DNA of 64,000 nucleotides from Chryseolinea serpens (GTDB lineage: Bacteria > Bacteroidota > Bacteroidia > Cytophagales > Cyclobacteriaceae). Below, piece after piece: positions 49,803-58,969 of the stretch. Location: the NCBI RefSeq assembly GCF_900129725.1, contig NZ_FQWQ01000006.1, positions 124,001 through 188,000 of the forward strand, read 5' to 3'. The translations under genes and the position numbers were made by a program. A model generated the notes under the pieces. It was given only the letters and a program-made list of their open reading frames with translations, did not search any database and was not told the origin of the DNA. The stretch's first letter is position 1. The number at the start of each line of letters is the position of its first letter.

Positions 49803-51236
49803 TCAAAAAAGCTTGAGGAACCAGTCCATCATTTTGCGCACAGTGGCCGTATAGGGCGGGTAAAACACGTTGGCGGTGGTGAAGCCCTGGCGCTGTTTCA
49901 TCACGGCCTTCTCGTTCGAAAAGGCCAGAAAGCCCGCATGCCCATGCGATTTGCCGATGCCGCTGTTATTCACACCACCAAAGGGCAAGTCCGGATGCAT
50001 AAAATGAACGCCACAATCGTTCACGCACGCTCCGCCCGACGATGTCTCTTCCAGCACACGTGTCTCTGTTATTTTATCGTTAACAAACACATACAATGCC
50101 AAAGGCTTCTGTTTCCCGTTGACGATCGCCAGGGCTTCGTCGAGATTGTCGTAGGCCAGCACGGGCAACACCGGGCCAAAGATCTCTTCCTCCATCAGCC
50201 GCGCCTGCAATGGCACGCCCGTGAGAATGAGCGGGTGAATAAAACGCGATGCCGCGTCCATCTTTCCACCAAATTCTATTTTCGCCCCTTGCTCCAGGGC
50301 ATTTTGCACCATGTCGTGGAGACGGTCGAAATGTTTTTGATTGACGATGCGGCAATAGTGCGCTGAGTTCTCGAAGGACTCGCCTTTTTCGGTGAAAAGC
50401 AGTTGGGTTTGTTCAATCAATGCTTTCGTAAAATCGGCCGCCATGGTCTTGTCTACGAGCACATAGTCGGGGGCGAGACAGGTTTGCCCGTTGTTCAGGA
50501 ACTTGGTGAAGGCAACGCGTTTGGCGGCGTCTTTCACATGGGCCGACGCGGTCACAATCACAGGTGATTTGCCCCCCAACTCCAGGGTCACCGACGCCAG
50601 GTTTTCGGCGGCGGCTTTCATCACCACTTTGCCAATGGCAGGACTGCCCGTGAAAAAGATGTGCTCGAACGGAAGCTGCAAAAGCGTCTGCGAAACTTCC
50701 GGGCCTCCTTCCCACACCGACACCATGGCGCCATCGAAGATCTCGTCGGCCATCTGGCGGATCAGTGCCGACACGTGTGGCGTGAGTTCCGAAGGTTTTA
50801 TCACCACGGCATTCCCCGCGGCCAGCGCCGACACGAGGGGCCCCACGCAAAGACTGAAAGGATAATTCCAGGGCGACAGGATCAGGCATACGCCACGCGG
50901 TTCGTATTGAATAAAAGAACGTGTGCCCAGCAGCGTGAGCGGCGCATCGATCTTGGTTGGTAGCGTCCATTCCTCCAGGTTGTCCAGGGCGTGCTTCAGT
51001 TCGGCGAGCACGTGGTAGATCTCGATCGCATCCACCTCCGTGGGATTCTTCCGAAAATCGGCATACATGGCCTCCTGGATATCCCGGCGGTGTTGGTGTA
51101 TCCAGGCCCTGAGTTTTTCCAGGCGGGCTCTCCGGTTTTGGATGGGCTCTGTGCGCAGGCTTTTGGCCGCGGCCTGGTGACGGCGGAAGTCGTCGGCAGG
51201 GGAAATTACTGCCGGGGTGGGAGCGATGGCTTGCAT
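49803..51236 (-). CDS. Aldehyde dehydrogenase family protein
   Basis: 477 residues. It is an NAD(P)-dependent aldehyde dehydrogenase of the short-type group (as in fatty-aldehyde or coniferyl-aldehyde dehydrogenases). Motifs visible: ILSPWNYPFSL (Asn for the oxyanion), FTGSPAIGKVV, TLELGGKSPVIV with catalytic Glu and NNGQTCLAPDYVLV with catalytic Cys. The C-terminal segment, YPPYTATVRKMMDWFLKLF, is hydrophobic and may attach it to the membrane. A single-gene unit; its substrate is not shown by the context. Confidence 0.92.
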   Translation of the reverse strand: MQAIAPTPAVISPADDFRRHQAAAKSLRTEPIQNRRARLEKLRAWIHQHRRDIQEAMYADFRKNPTEVDAIEIYHVLAELKHALDNLEEWTLPTKIDAPLTLLGTRSFIQYEPRGVCLILSPWNYPFSLCVGPLVSALAAGNAVVIKPSELTPHVSALIRQMADEIFDGAMVSVWEGGPEVSQTLLQLPFEHIFFTGSPAIGKVVMKAAAENLASVTLELGGKSPVIVTASAHVKDAAKRVAFTKFLNNGQTCLAPDYVLVDKTMAADFTKALIEQTQLLFTEKGESFENSAHYCRIVNQKHFDRLHDMVQNALEQGAKIEFGGKMDAASRFIHPLILTGVPLQARLMEEEIFGPVLPVLAYDNLDEALAIVNGKQKPLALYVFVNDKITETRVLEETSSGGACVNDCGVHFMHPDLPFGGVNNSGIGKSHGHAGFLAFSNEKAVMKQRQGFTTANVFYPPYTATVRKMMDWFLKLF

Positions 51237-51354
51237 CCCTCAAAATAGCCAAAAAACCACCACTTCACCTCATACATTACGGCCAGGTTATTTAACATGG
51301 ATATTTGTTAAGTATATATTAACTTTAGTAACAGAGATTTAACATTAACGTAAC

Positions 51355-52179
51355 ATGAGGAGTTGGGCAGTTATTTTCTTTATCCCTTTTATGGCTTTTG
51401 GCCAGGGACAGGAAAGTGCGCAGACCTCCCGTCTCACCTATTACTTCACCCTCTACAGCCAGGCCGATGGCCCCACCACCGTGGATGTGGACGCAATAGC
51501 CGATTTTGCTAACAAGCTCGAACAAAAACGTACATCGTTCCGCAAGGAAAAAGACTTCCTGGAATATCTCTTTGTAAAAACCCATCGCCAGTTCCTCAAG
51601 ACCTATGTGGAGCAGTCTTCTTTTCGCGACCTGACAGAGAGCAAAACCTACAATTGTCTTTCGGGAACGGCTTTGTATGCCTTGCTGCTGGACCATTTCC
51701 AAATTCCTTACCGGATCATGGAAACCAACTATCACATTTTCGTATTGGCCACCACGGCCGAGGGTACGGTGTTACTGGAAGCGACAGACCCGTTGCATGG
51801 TTTTGTGGATAAGGACAAATTTGTCGAGGCGAGGATCAATCAATACAAACAAAATGCCCTTCGCGATGGCGCGCCTTCCAAGACGTATTATAAGTACGAA
51901 GCCAATCTTTACAACGAAGTGAACCTCGATCAACTGTTGGGATTGTTGCATTATAACTTATCCGTCGTGGCCTTCAATGCACGCGAGTTTCCCGGGGCTG
52001 TTCAGCACTTGGGCAAAGCGTTGGATCTTTATTCATCGCCGCGCATCGAAGAGTTTTCGCGCATCCTCATCCTTTCGGTTGTGGCGAGCGACCTGGATGT
52101 GTCGGTAAAAGAAAAATATTTGCGCAGCATCCAATCGCTCCGCAAGAAGCAACTTGCCGTGACGGCCAGCGTCCAGTAA
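51355..52179 (+). CDS. Exported transglutaminase-like protein of unknown function
   Basis: 274 residues. It has a short signal peptide (ending AFGQ) and a papain/transglutaminase-like core with possible triad Cys in KTYNCLSGTALYALLLD, His in NYHIFVLA and Asp in LLEATDPLHG. A helical TPR-like C-terminus follows (about 190-270). Probably periplasmic. The order Cys-His-Asp and the surrounding residues agree with the transglutaminase-like superfamily; neither substrate nor activity is known. A promoter-like TAACTTTA precedes it by about 25 bp. Convergent with the OmpA gene. Confidence 0.72.
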   Translation: MRSWAVIFFIPFMAFGQGQESAQTSRLTYYFTLYSQADGPTTVDVDAIADFANKLEQKRTSFRKEKDFLEYLFVKTHRQFLKTYVEQSSFRDLTESKTYNCLSGTALYALLLDHFQIPYRIMETNYHIFVLATTAEGTVLLEATDPLHGFVDKDKFVEARINQYKQNALRDGAPSKTYYKYEANLYNEVNLDQLLGLLHYNLSVVAFNAREFPGAVQHLGKALDLYSSPRIEEFSRILILSVVASDLDVSVKEKYLRSIQSLRKKQLAVTASVQ

Positions 52180-52191
52180 AAAAATCCAGTC

Positions 52192-52896
52192 TTAGTTCTC
52201 CAGAATGCGCAGCTCCACGCGACGGTTCAAGCGGTGGGCTTCCGGTGTGTTATCCCGCGACAGCGGCTGGCTTCCGCCAAAGGCTTTGGTTTTGATGCGG
52301 GCCTTGGCAATGTCTTTTTCCACCAGGTATTTCTTCACCGCGTCCACACGCATCTGCGACAGCTTCAGGTTTTCTTTTGGATCGCCCTGAAAGTCGGTGT
52401 GACCCTCCAATTGGATCACCATCTTTTTGTTTTGCTGCATCATGTTCAGCACGGCCTCCAATTCGGAATTCGAATCGGGGCTGAGCCGCGCCTTGCCCAC
52501 TTGGAAGATGAGGTTATCGAGGCGGATCACTTTTCCTACTTCCGTGGAAGGGGCTGAGCTGCCCGCGGTGAGTTCGATGTCTTTGATCACGTTCCTTCCG
52601 TCTTTCGCTTCGGCGGGATCGAGCATGTATTTGGCCACCGAGTAGCCCGGGGCCTCCACGATGATCGAATATTTTTCGTTGCCGAACATGGGAAAGGAAT
52701 ACGCATTATTATTGAGCACACCAACCTTGTTGCCGTAGGGCAAGCTTTGGTAGGTGATGCGGGCCGTCACCGGTTCTTTGGTGCTGGCGCTTAGGATTTT
52801 TCCTTGGGCTACGATCAGACTGTCTTCCGTTTGGCAAAGGGAGCACGTGGTGATGAAGAAAAGCGGGAATACCAGCTTAAAAAATTTTCTTCCCAT
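52192..52896 (-). CDS. Short OmpA-domain outer-membrane protein
   Basis: 234 residues. A signal peptide is followed by a carboxypeptidase-regulatory-like beta domain (about 30-110; SASTKEPVTARITYQSLPYG) and an OmpA C-terminal peptidoglycan-binding domain (about 115-234; LEGHTDFQGDPKENLKLS with the Asp/Arg that hold diaminopimelate, and the NRRVELRI ending). It lies 18 bp after the longer OmpA-like protein gene and shares its C-terminal domain, so the two form an operon and arose by duplication. It probably anchors the outer membrane to peptidoglycan. Confidence 0.88.
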   Translation of the reverse strand: MGRKFFKLVFPLFFITTCSLCQTEDSLIVAQGKILSASTKEPVTARITYQSLPYGNKVGVLNNNAYSFPMFGNEKYSIIVEAPGYSVAKYMLDPAEAKDGRNVIKDIELTAGSSAPSTEVGKVIRLDNLIFQVGKARLSPDSNSELEAVLNMMQQNKKMVIQLEGHTDFQGDPKENLKLSQMRVDAVKKYLVEKDIAKARIKTKAFGGSQPLSRDNTPEAHRLNRRVELRILEN

Positions 52897-52914
52897 ATAG
52901 GTTTATGTTTAAGA

Positions 52915-54945
52915 TTATAGTTTCAAAATCTTGAATTCAACCCTACGGTTTTTCTTTCTACCCTCTTTTGTTTCGTTCGACTCTGTAGGTTTGGTTTCGC
53001 CAAAGAACAACACGGTCATGCGGTCTTTGGGTACGCCTTTGTCACTAAAATATTTCATGACCGCTTTTGCTCTCCGCTCCGACAGGCCGAGGTTGTATTG
53101 CTCGGGACCCGATGTATCGGTGTGACCGGAGATCTCAATCTGCATGTTCGGTTTATCGGTCATTAACGTAACCACGCGATTCAACTCAGGGAATGATTCT
53201 GACTTGAGAGTGGCTTTATCAAAATCAAAGAACACGTTGTTCAGCACAATCGTGACATTCTCGGCGATGGTCGCCACGGCGATCGGATCGAGGTTGAAGT
53301 TTTTATCAATCACCTGGTCGGCTTTAATATCGCGCGTGTCGAGGTTTTGACTTTCCGAAAGTTTTCCATCGGCTTCTGCGCGCAGGCCATAGAGGTGGCC
53401 GGCAGGAAGTCTGATCTCATACTCGCCGGTTTCGGGATTGGATTGCGCTATGCCCACGCCTTTGCCATCGGGCAGGCGTTCATACACGATCTTGGCGCCC
53501 AAGGGTTGGCCGGTGGTTTTGTCGATGATCTTGCCGCGAACCGTGACCCACGGTTCCGGATTTTTGATAATGGGCAGCTTCACGCGGAAGATGTCGGTGT
53601 TGGTTTCGCTCACGCCACGGGAGTAGTAGGCAAACTCGCTGGATGCGGGGATGTTGAAGAAGAGGTCTTCCAGGGGTGAGTTGATTTCCGGACCGAGGTT
53701 TTCGGGTTCGGACCAATTGGTCCAGGTATCGTCCAGGCGCTTGGACACGTAGATGTCGCTGCCGCCGTAGCCGCTAAAGCCGTTGGAGGAGAAGTATAAG
53801 GTCTTGTCGTCGGAGGCCAGGAATGGGGCGGTTTCTTCGTTGGCGGTGTTCACCACGTCGCCCAGGTTTTTGGGTTCGGTCCAGCTGCTATCCTGTTTCA
53901 AGAAAGAAACATACAAATCACGGCTGCCTTTTGTATCCTCGCGCTCTACCGACATGAGCAATGTCTGGCGGTTGTCGGTGAGAAAGTAGTTTGCCTTTTC
54001 GTTGACGTTGTAGTCGTTGTCGATGTTCAGCGCCTTGGGTTTGGACCATTGGCCGTTCACGTTGGAGCTGATGGAAACACCGGCTTCCATCTTGCCATTT
54101 TTGTTATACTTGTTGCCGAGCAACATGATGGCCGATTTGCCATCGGGTGTCACCGAGCGGATGGTGTTCACAAAGTTGGGGCCGGCGTTGTTGAACTCGC
54201 GTCCCATGTTCTGGGCCAACTGCCAGTGACCTGCCGAATCCAATTGAGAATACCAAATGTCTTCCTTGTCGTTCACCCCACCGACGTTTTGCGGGTGGTT
54301 CTTACGGCTGAAATAGAGTGTCTTTCCATCGGGCGACAGCAAGGGGTTTAACTCGCTGTACTCGCTGTTCACATTTTTGTCCAGGGCTTCGATGAGGATG
54401 CCGGAGGCCAGCAGCTGCATGGTGGGGATGTCCGCGATGATGGGGTAGTTGGAATCGGAGATCGCCACGGCGTCGATGCTGTAATAATCGGGCACGGCGG
54501 CACCATCGAACTCGATCTTGATGGCGGCTACTTTATACGATGTGGGATCCATGAACAAGTTGAGCATACGGCCTTTGAGGGGCACAGCGCTGGGGTTGAG
54601 TGTGTTCACGACATATTCTTTGCCGGCTTCGTCATAGGCCAGCACGCGGTAAATGGCGCTGGGGTTGTGTGATTCGGCGATGGCGATCTGACGGATGCTG
54701 ATGGGGTTGTCGAAACCCAGTTTCAGGAATTCTTTGCGTTTGGGTTTGTCGGGGGCCCAGGCGTTTGGACTTTGGCCACCGGCCGGCAGCACGTTGGGCT
54801 TGCCCAGGGCCTGTTTAGCCGAATATTGGACGGGTGTTAGCTCTGACGAAAACTCGATAACTTTGGATGCCCATTGAACCACTTGGGCTTTTGATGTAAG
54901 GGTTATTCCCGCCAATAAGATCAGGGAAAGTAGAAAACGCTTCAT
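52915..54945 (-). CDS. OmpA-family protein with PD40 propeller and carboxypeptidase-like domain
   Basis: 676 residues. A signal peptide (ending SKAQ) precedes a discoidin-like beta region (about 25-165). PD40/WD40-like propeller repeats with GKTLYFSRKN, DKTLYFSSNG and SGYGGSDIYVSKR lie at about 195-445. A carboxypeptidase-regulatory domain (about 460-545) and an OmpA domain (about 560-676; SGHTDTSGPEQYNLGLSERRAK) complete it. In gliding and type IX-secreting bacteria, similar PD40-OmpA proteins (PorE-like) hold outer-membrane machinery to peptidoglycan. I start at 54945, ATG, after a weak GTG at 54951. Confidence 0.9.
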   Translation of the reverse strand: MKRFLLSLILLAGITLTSKAQVVQWASKVIEFSSELTPVQYSAKQALGKPNVLPAGGQSPNAWAPDKPKRKEFLKLGFDNPISIRQIAIAESHNPSAIYRVLAYDEAGKEYVVNTLNPSAVPLKGRMLNLFMDPTSYKVAAIKIEFDGAAVPDYYSIDAVAISDSNYPIIADIPTMQLLASGILIEALDKNVNSEYSELNPLLSPDGKTLYFSRKNHPQNVGGVNDKEDIWYSQLDSAGHWQLAQNMGREFNNAGPNFVNTIRSVTPDGKSAIMLLGNKYNKNGKMEAGVSISSNVNGQWSKPKALNIDNDYNVNEKANYFLTDNRQTLLMSVEREDTKGSRDLYVSFLKQDSSWTEPKNLGDVVNTANEETAPFLASDDKTLYFSSNGFSGYGGSDIYVSKRLDDTWTNWSEPENLGPEINSPLEDLFFNIPASSEFAYYSRGVSETNTDIFRVKLPIIKNPEPWVTVRGKIIDKTTGQPLGAKIVYERLPDGKGVGIAQSNPETGEYEIRLPAGHLYGLRAEADGKLSESQNLDTRDIKADQVIDKNFNLDPIAVATIAENVTIVLNNVFFDFDKATLKSESFPELNRVVTLMTDKPNMQIEISGHTDTSGPEQYNLGLSERRAKAVMKYFSDKGVPKDRMTVLFFGETKPTESNETKEGRKKNRRVEFKILKL

Positions 54946-55077
54946 GCACACGTCGGGTTAGAATTTCTAGTTTTAAACTTAGCTAAAAAAATCAAATTTC
55001 GGCCCAAAACAGTACATCAAAAAGGAATTAAAATCCTATTGCCCAATGTTTGAGCCCCCCGAGCCTTTACCGATCCT

Positions 55078-57378
55078 TTATTCCAGCGAGTGTTTGTTAA
55101 ACAACAGGAAACCTACGTGTAATAAAATCCCCACCTGGTTCTCCTTGTCATCGTAGTAATTGACGCAAAGGCTGAGGGGTCCGATCGGTGAGTGGAAGAC
55201 AAGATTGGCAGAGCCTGCAAAGAAGATCGTGCTCAGGTCTGCCACATTCACGGCGTCCTGGTTCGTGTCTTCCCTCAGGTATTCCCAGGGTTTGAACAAA
55301 TAAGCTTCTACCCGGAAATCGAGCTTACTTCGAAGGGAAAACACGTTGCGTATGCCCCCGGCCAGGTAGTTGAACGAGCGGAAGTTTTGCAGGATAAGCG
55401 TCCGGCTGTCTTGTATGGGGAAGAAGGAGGGCGCATTGATGATGGTGCCAAAGTAGTTTTGGAAGGTCGGCTGGTTGGAGATCACTCCCTCCACCAGGAA
55501 ACCCAGTTTGTACCAGCCGAAGTTCACGTACTGTTCGGCCGATCCCCTGAGCCGGAACCAGGAGTGGTGGAGCGACACGGGCTGCGTTTGCACCGACGTG
55601 TTGCCCGGTGTGAACCTTTCTTGTAAGGAAAAGTACTCGCCGGAAAACGAGTACGCTCTTCCCGCGGAGGCGTATTGCCGGCGGTTCAACGTGTTGGTCG
55701 AGAAACTCAGACCGGTTTTATACCCGCTCAGCCGGAGCTCGTCCAGTTTGTCGGTGCTGATAAAAACTTCTCCATTGATGTAACGGTCATAGGTGCTGAT
55801 GCCCTCCATGCTCAAGATGGCCTTGAACGAATTTTTTACCGGCACGCCAACGTGCACACCATACTTCCGGTTGATGCGCCGCAGCACGGTGGGGTTCGAG
55901 GGCGACGACACGGGCTCCAGGAGATCGTCGTTGTTCAGGTAGTTCCAACTGTCGAACGCCACAAAGGGCTCCACATAAAATTGGTAGGGGAAGTCCAGAC
56001 GCATTTTGATGAGCGCCGATTTATAAAAGTTTCCGGTTTGAAAGCCGACCGATGTGTGGGTTAATATTTTATTAAAAGAATAATAATTCAATCCCAGGAA
56101 AACGTTGCTGATGTCGCGCGTGGCAATGACGCCGCCGAATCCGATCTGGAAATTTTGCTGGGGCCGCCGCGTGAGTTGAAAATTGAAATTGTTCTTCTCG
56201 TGGTTGTACAGTATTCCCGGGTAGGTGTTGCTGAAATAATCCTCCGACACCAGGTTGAAATAGCCTTTTTTGATTTCGCTGTAGGTAAACTGATTTTGAT
56301 TTTTCCGGTTGCGGAAGATCGCGCGTATATACCCCCGTTGGTTCGAGTTGTAGCCTTTGAAAAGCAAGGCATCAAAAGCCATGGGCACGTTCTTGTTGTT
56401 GAATCGGGTGCGTTTGGCCATCACATCCTCGCAGGTGGTCCGGGCGGCGATCTTCTGTTTGATCTCGGGCATCTGGCGCATCGTTTGTGCATAGCCGCTG
56501 TCGATGAAGCTTTTCACCTGCGCGAAATCGTAGGACGTGAAGCCTTTCAGGTTGGGCTGGATGTATACACCGTTCTTCGGAATGCGCTTGGGGTCCGATT
56601 TGTCGAGCAGCAAGTAGAGCAGGGAGTGCGAGATCAGCCGCTCGTCCTGATCGTAGGGATACTCGTCAAAGATCTTTCCCGACACGTTCACACCCACGAT
56701 GACGTCGGGTTTGAAATCGCGTTGGGCCACGTCTACGGGGAAGTTGTTGTAGACCCCGCCGTCGAAAAGATACTTGCCGTCTACGCGGATGGGGTTATAG
56801 AAAAAGGGAACGGTTTGCGTGGCGCGAAGGGCGTCGCTGAGCGAACCCTTGGAAAGGATCACTTCGTTTTGGGTGAAAATCTCGGCCGCCACCGCCCGGA
56901 AGGGTACAAACAAGCTATCGAAGTTGTTGCGCGAGATGGCCGAGGCTTGCGCCATTTTTTCGGCCAGCACAAAATTGAGCGACACGTCGTTGGCGATGCT
57001 GGAGTTGAGCTGGAAATTGAAGGTGGAGTCGAGCGCCAGGTTCACTTTCAGGAACTGTGGCGTTTCCTCGGGACGATGGTAGTAGTAGTTGTAGCCGGTT
57101 TCGGGGAGGCCGTTGATCCAACGCAGGAATTGCTCGGAAAGCACCAGGTCTTCGATGGCCGAAGGGCTCATGCCGGCGGCGTAGCACCCCCCGATGATCC
57201 CCCCCATGGACGTGCCGACCACGTAGTCGACGGGAATTTCATTTTCTTCCAGGGCTTTCAGAACGCCCACATGGGCCAATCCCTTCGCAGCGCCTCCACT
57301 GAGCACGAGCCCCACGCGCTGAGCGTGGGCCAGAACTGCCGCAAAGAGAAGGAATACCAGTAGCGCGTGTCGCCTCAT
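55078..57378 (-). CDS. Patatin-like phospholipase with outer-membrane barrel
   Basis: 766 residues. A signal peptide is followed by a patatin domain (about 20-320) with oxyanion motif GGAAKGLAH, nucleophile GTSMGG and FDGGVYNNFP carrying the catalytic Asp. A POTRA-like segment (about 330-390) and a 16-strand-type barrel resembling BamA/TamA (about 400-766) complete it. This is the layout of PlpD/type Vd-like patatins of Bacteroidota. It presumably sits in the outer membrane with a lipase domain facing either side. Start at 57378 (MRRHALLVFLL). Confidence 0.9.
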   Translation of the reverse strand: MRRHALLVFLLFAAVLAHAQRVGLVLSGGAAKGLAHVGVLKALEENEIPVDYVVGTSMGGIIGGCYAAGMSPSAIEDLVLSEQFLRWINGLPETGYNYYYHRPEETPQFLKVNLALDSTFNFQLNSSIANDVSLNFVLAEKMAQASAISRNNFDSLFVPFRAVAAEIFTQNEVILSKGSLSDALRATQTVPFFYNPIRVDGKYLFDGGVYNNFPVDVAQRDFKPDVIVGVNVSGKIFDEYPYDQDERLISHSLLYLLLDKSDPKRIPKNGVYIQPNLKGFTSYDFAQVKSFIDSGYAQTMRQMPEIKQKIAARTTCEDVMAKRTRFNNKNVPMAFDALLFKGYNSNQRGYIRAIFRNRKNQNQFTYSEIKKGYFNLVSEDYFSNTYPGILYNHEKNNFNFQLTRRPQQNFQIGFGGVIATRDISNVFLGLNYYSFNKILTHTSVGFQTGNFYKSALIKMRLDFPYQFYVEPFVAFDSWNYLNNDDLLEPVSSPSNPTVLRRINRKYGVHVGVPVKNSFKAILSMEGISTYDRYINGEVFISTDKLDELRLSGYKTGLSFSTNTLNRRQYASAGRAYSFSGEYFSLQERFTPGNTSVQTQPVSLHHSWFRLRGSAEQYVNFGWYKLGFLVEGVISNQPTFQNYFGTIINAPSFFPIQDSRTLILQNFRSFNYLAGGIRNVFSLRSKLDFRVEAYLFKPWEYLREDTNQDAVNVADLSTIFFAGSANLVFHSPIGPLSLCVNYYDDKENQVGILLHVGFLLFNKHSLE

Positions 57379-57462
57379 GAAACATTTGTTTAGCAAAAAA
57401 AGCTAAGAAATGCACATGATCTCCAAAGAGGAGCAAATAAAAGAAATGAGACGAAAAAGATT

Positions 57463-58749
57463 TTAAAGTGAAGCGATCGGATCCTGCTTCTGTTCCGGGA
57501 ACGGAATAGCCTCCAGTTTCTTCACGAGGTTCTCCTTCACCTTGTTGAAGTCGGCCACATGGTCTTTCTTCACCGGTTCGGAGGGAGGAAGCTCTACGCG
57601 CAGCGCGTCCACTTGCACACCGTTGCGCCAGAAGCGATAGCAGAGGTGCGGGCCGGTGGCCAAGCCTGTGCTGCCCACATAGCCGATGGTCTGGCCTTGT
57701 CTCACGCGTGTTCCGGCACGAACGCCGTCGGCGATGCGCGACATGTGGAGGTATTGTGTGGTATAGGTGCCGTTATGGCGTACTTTCACGTAGTTACCGT
57801 TGTTGGATTTGTATTGTGCTTCTTCTACCACACCATCGCCCACGGTACGGATAGGCGTGCCCACGGGAGCAGCAAAATCGGTGCCCAGGTGTGCCTTCCA
57901 GCGTTTTTGTACAGGGTGAAAGCGGCTCATGGTGTAGCGCGAGCTGATGCGCGTGAATTCGATGGGATATTTCAAGAGCGCCTTACGGGTGCTTTTGCCT
58001 TGATCGTCGAAGTAGTCAACGCCGTCGCCCTGGTCGAAGGGGAATGCGTAATACGGGCTGCCAAAGTGTTCGAAGTAAATGCCGTTGATCTGTTTGATGC
58101 CTACGGATTGTCCTTCCACCTGTGCTTCTTCATAGATGAGTTTGAACTTGTCGCCTTTTTGGAGGCGCTGGAAATCTACCTGCCAGCCAAAGATGTCGAC
58201 AAATTTATTAGTGAGTTCGTGGGAGATGCCCAGTTCTTCGATGGTTTCGCTAAGGTTGGAGCGGATCTCGCCGGCAACACCTTTTTCGACGATCACCACT
58301 TCGCGCTTGTGCACGTCTACCTTCAGCGAGTCGCCAAAACGGAAAACGATGTATTCAATAGGGTTGGGTTCATACACCAGCACCTGGGCCGTCTTGGCCG
58401 AGTCCTGGTTGCAGAGCAGTGTATATTTTTTGTTGGGAGCGATCTTGCGCACATCGAAAATGCTGCGCGAGATCTGCGACACCTGGTGGATCAGCTTAGC
58501 CGGCACGTTGTAGGCCGTTAAGATATCGCCGAGGCGCTCGTTGCGTTTGATCTTGTCTTCGATGATGGTGTAGTTGTCGACCACCATCCCATAAAGGATG
58601 CTGGGTTCTTTCGGGACAACCACCTGAGCGGTGTCGGCTTTAGCGGTTTCCGTTTCTACCAGGGTGGGGAGGTAATACCTGTTGACGAGGACGACTGCTA
58701 CGGTGAGCAGGGCAATGATTAAAAATCCAAACCAGCGTTTTTTCTGCAT
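57463..58749 (-). CDS. M23 metallopeptidase with Cys in place of a zinc-ligand His
   Basis: 428 residues. One N-terminal membrane helix is followed by a coiled region and LysM-like/OapA-like section (about 60-250; NERLGDILTAYNVPAKLIHQ) and a LytM/M23 domain (about 275-395). Zinc and catalytic residues are His287 and Asp291 (HLGTDFAAP), His335 (YLHMSR) and His368 (GPHLCYRF). The HxH pair is HxC here (Cys370), which I have seen as a recurrent Bacteroidota variant. It may cut peptidoglycan cross-links with altered zinc binding or act as an activator of other hydrolases. Confidence 0.9.
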   Translation of the reverse strand: MQKKRWFGFLIIALLTVAVVLVNRYYLPTLVETETAKADTAQVVVPKEPSILYGMVVDNYTIIEDKIKRNERLGDILTAYNVPAKLIHQVSQISRSIFDVRKIAPNKKYTLLCNQDSAKTAQVLVYEPNPIEYIVFRFGDSLKVDVHKREVVIVEKGVAGEIRSNLSETIEELGISHELTNKFVDIFGWQVDFQRLQKGDKFKLIYEEAQVEGQSVGIKQINGIYFEHFGSPYYAFPFDQGDGVDYFDDQGKSTRKALLKYPIEFTRISSRYTMSRFHPVQKRWKAHLGTDFAAPVGTPIRTVGDGVVEEAQYKSNNGNYVKVRHNGTYTTQYLHMSRIADGVRAGTRVRQGQTIGYVGSTGLATGPHLCYRFWRNGVQVDALRVELPPSEPVKKDHVADFNKVKENLVKKLEAIPFPEQKQDPIASL

Positions 58750-58969
58750 GAGGGTCTTGTCTTTGAGCCTTTCGGCGTTAAAAAATAGAGTGACAAAGAT
58801 ACAAAGTTTAAAAAATAGACCTAGGCGATGTAAGAAACGCCTTGTAATTCAAATATAACGGATTGTTTCAGAATTAAAAATCTCACTGAAGGGGTCTTAA
58901 CCCTTCTGGATCTGCACATTGTCCAAAAAATACCTCACCCCTGAAATGTGCGAATTCAGAGTTAAAACA

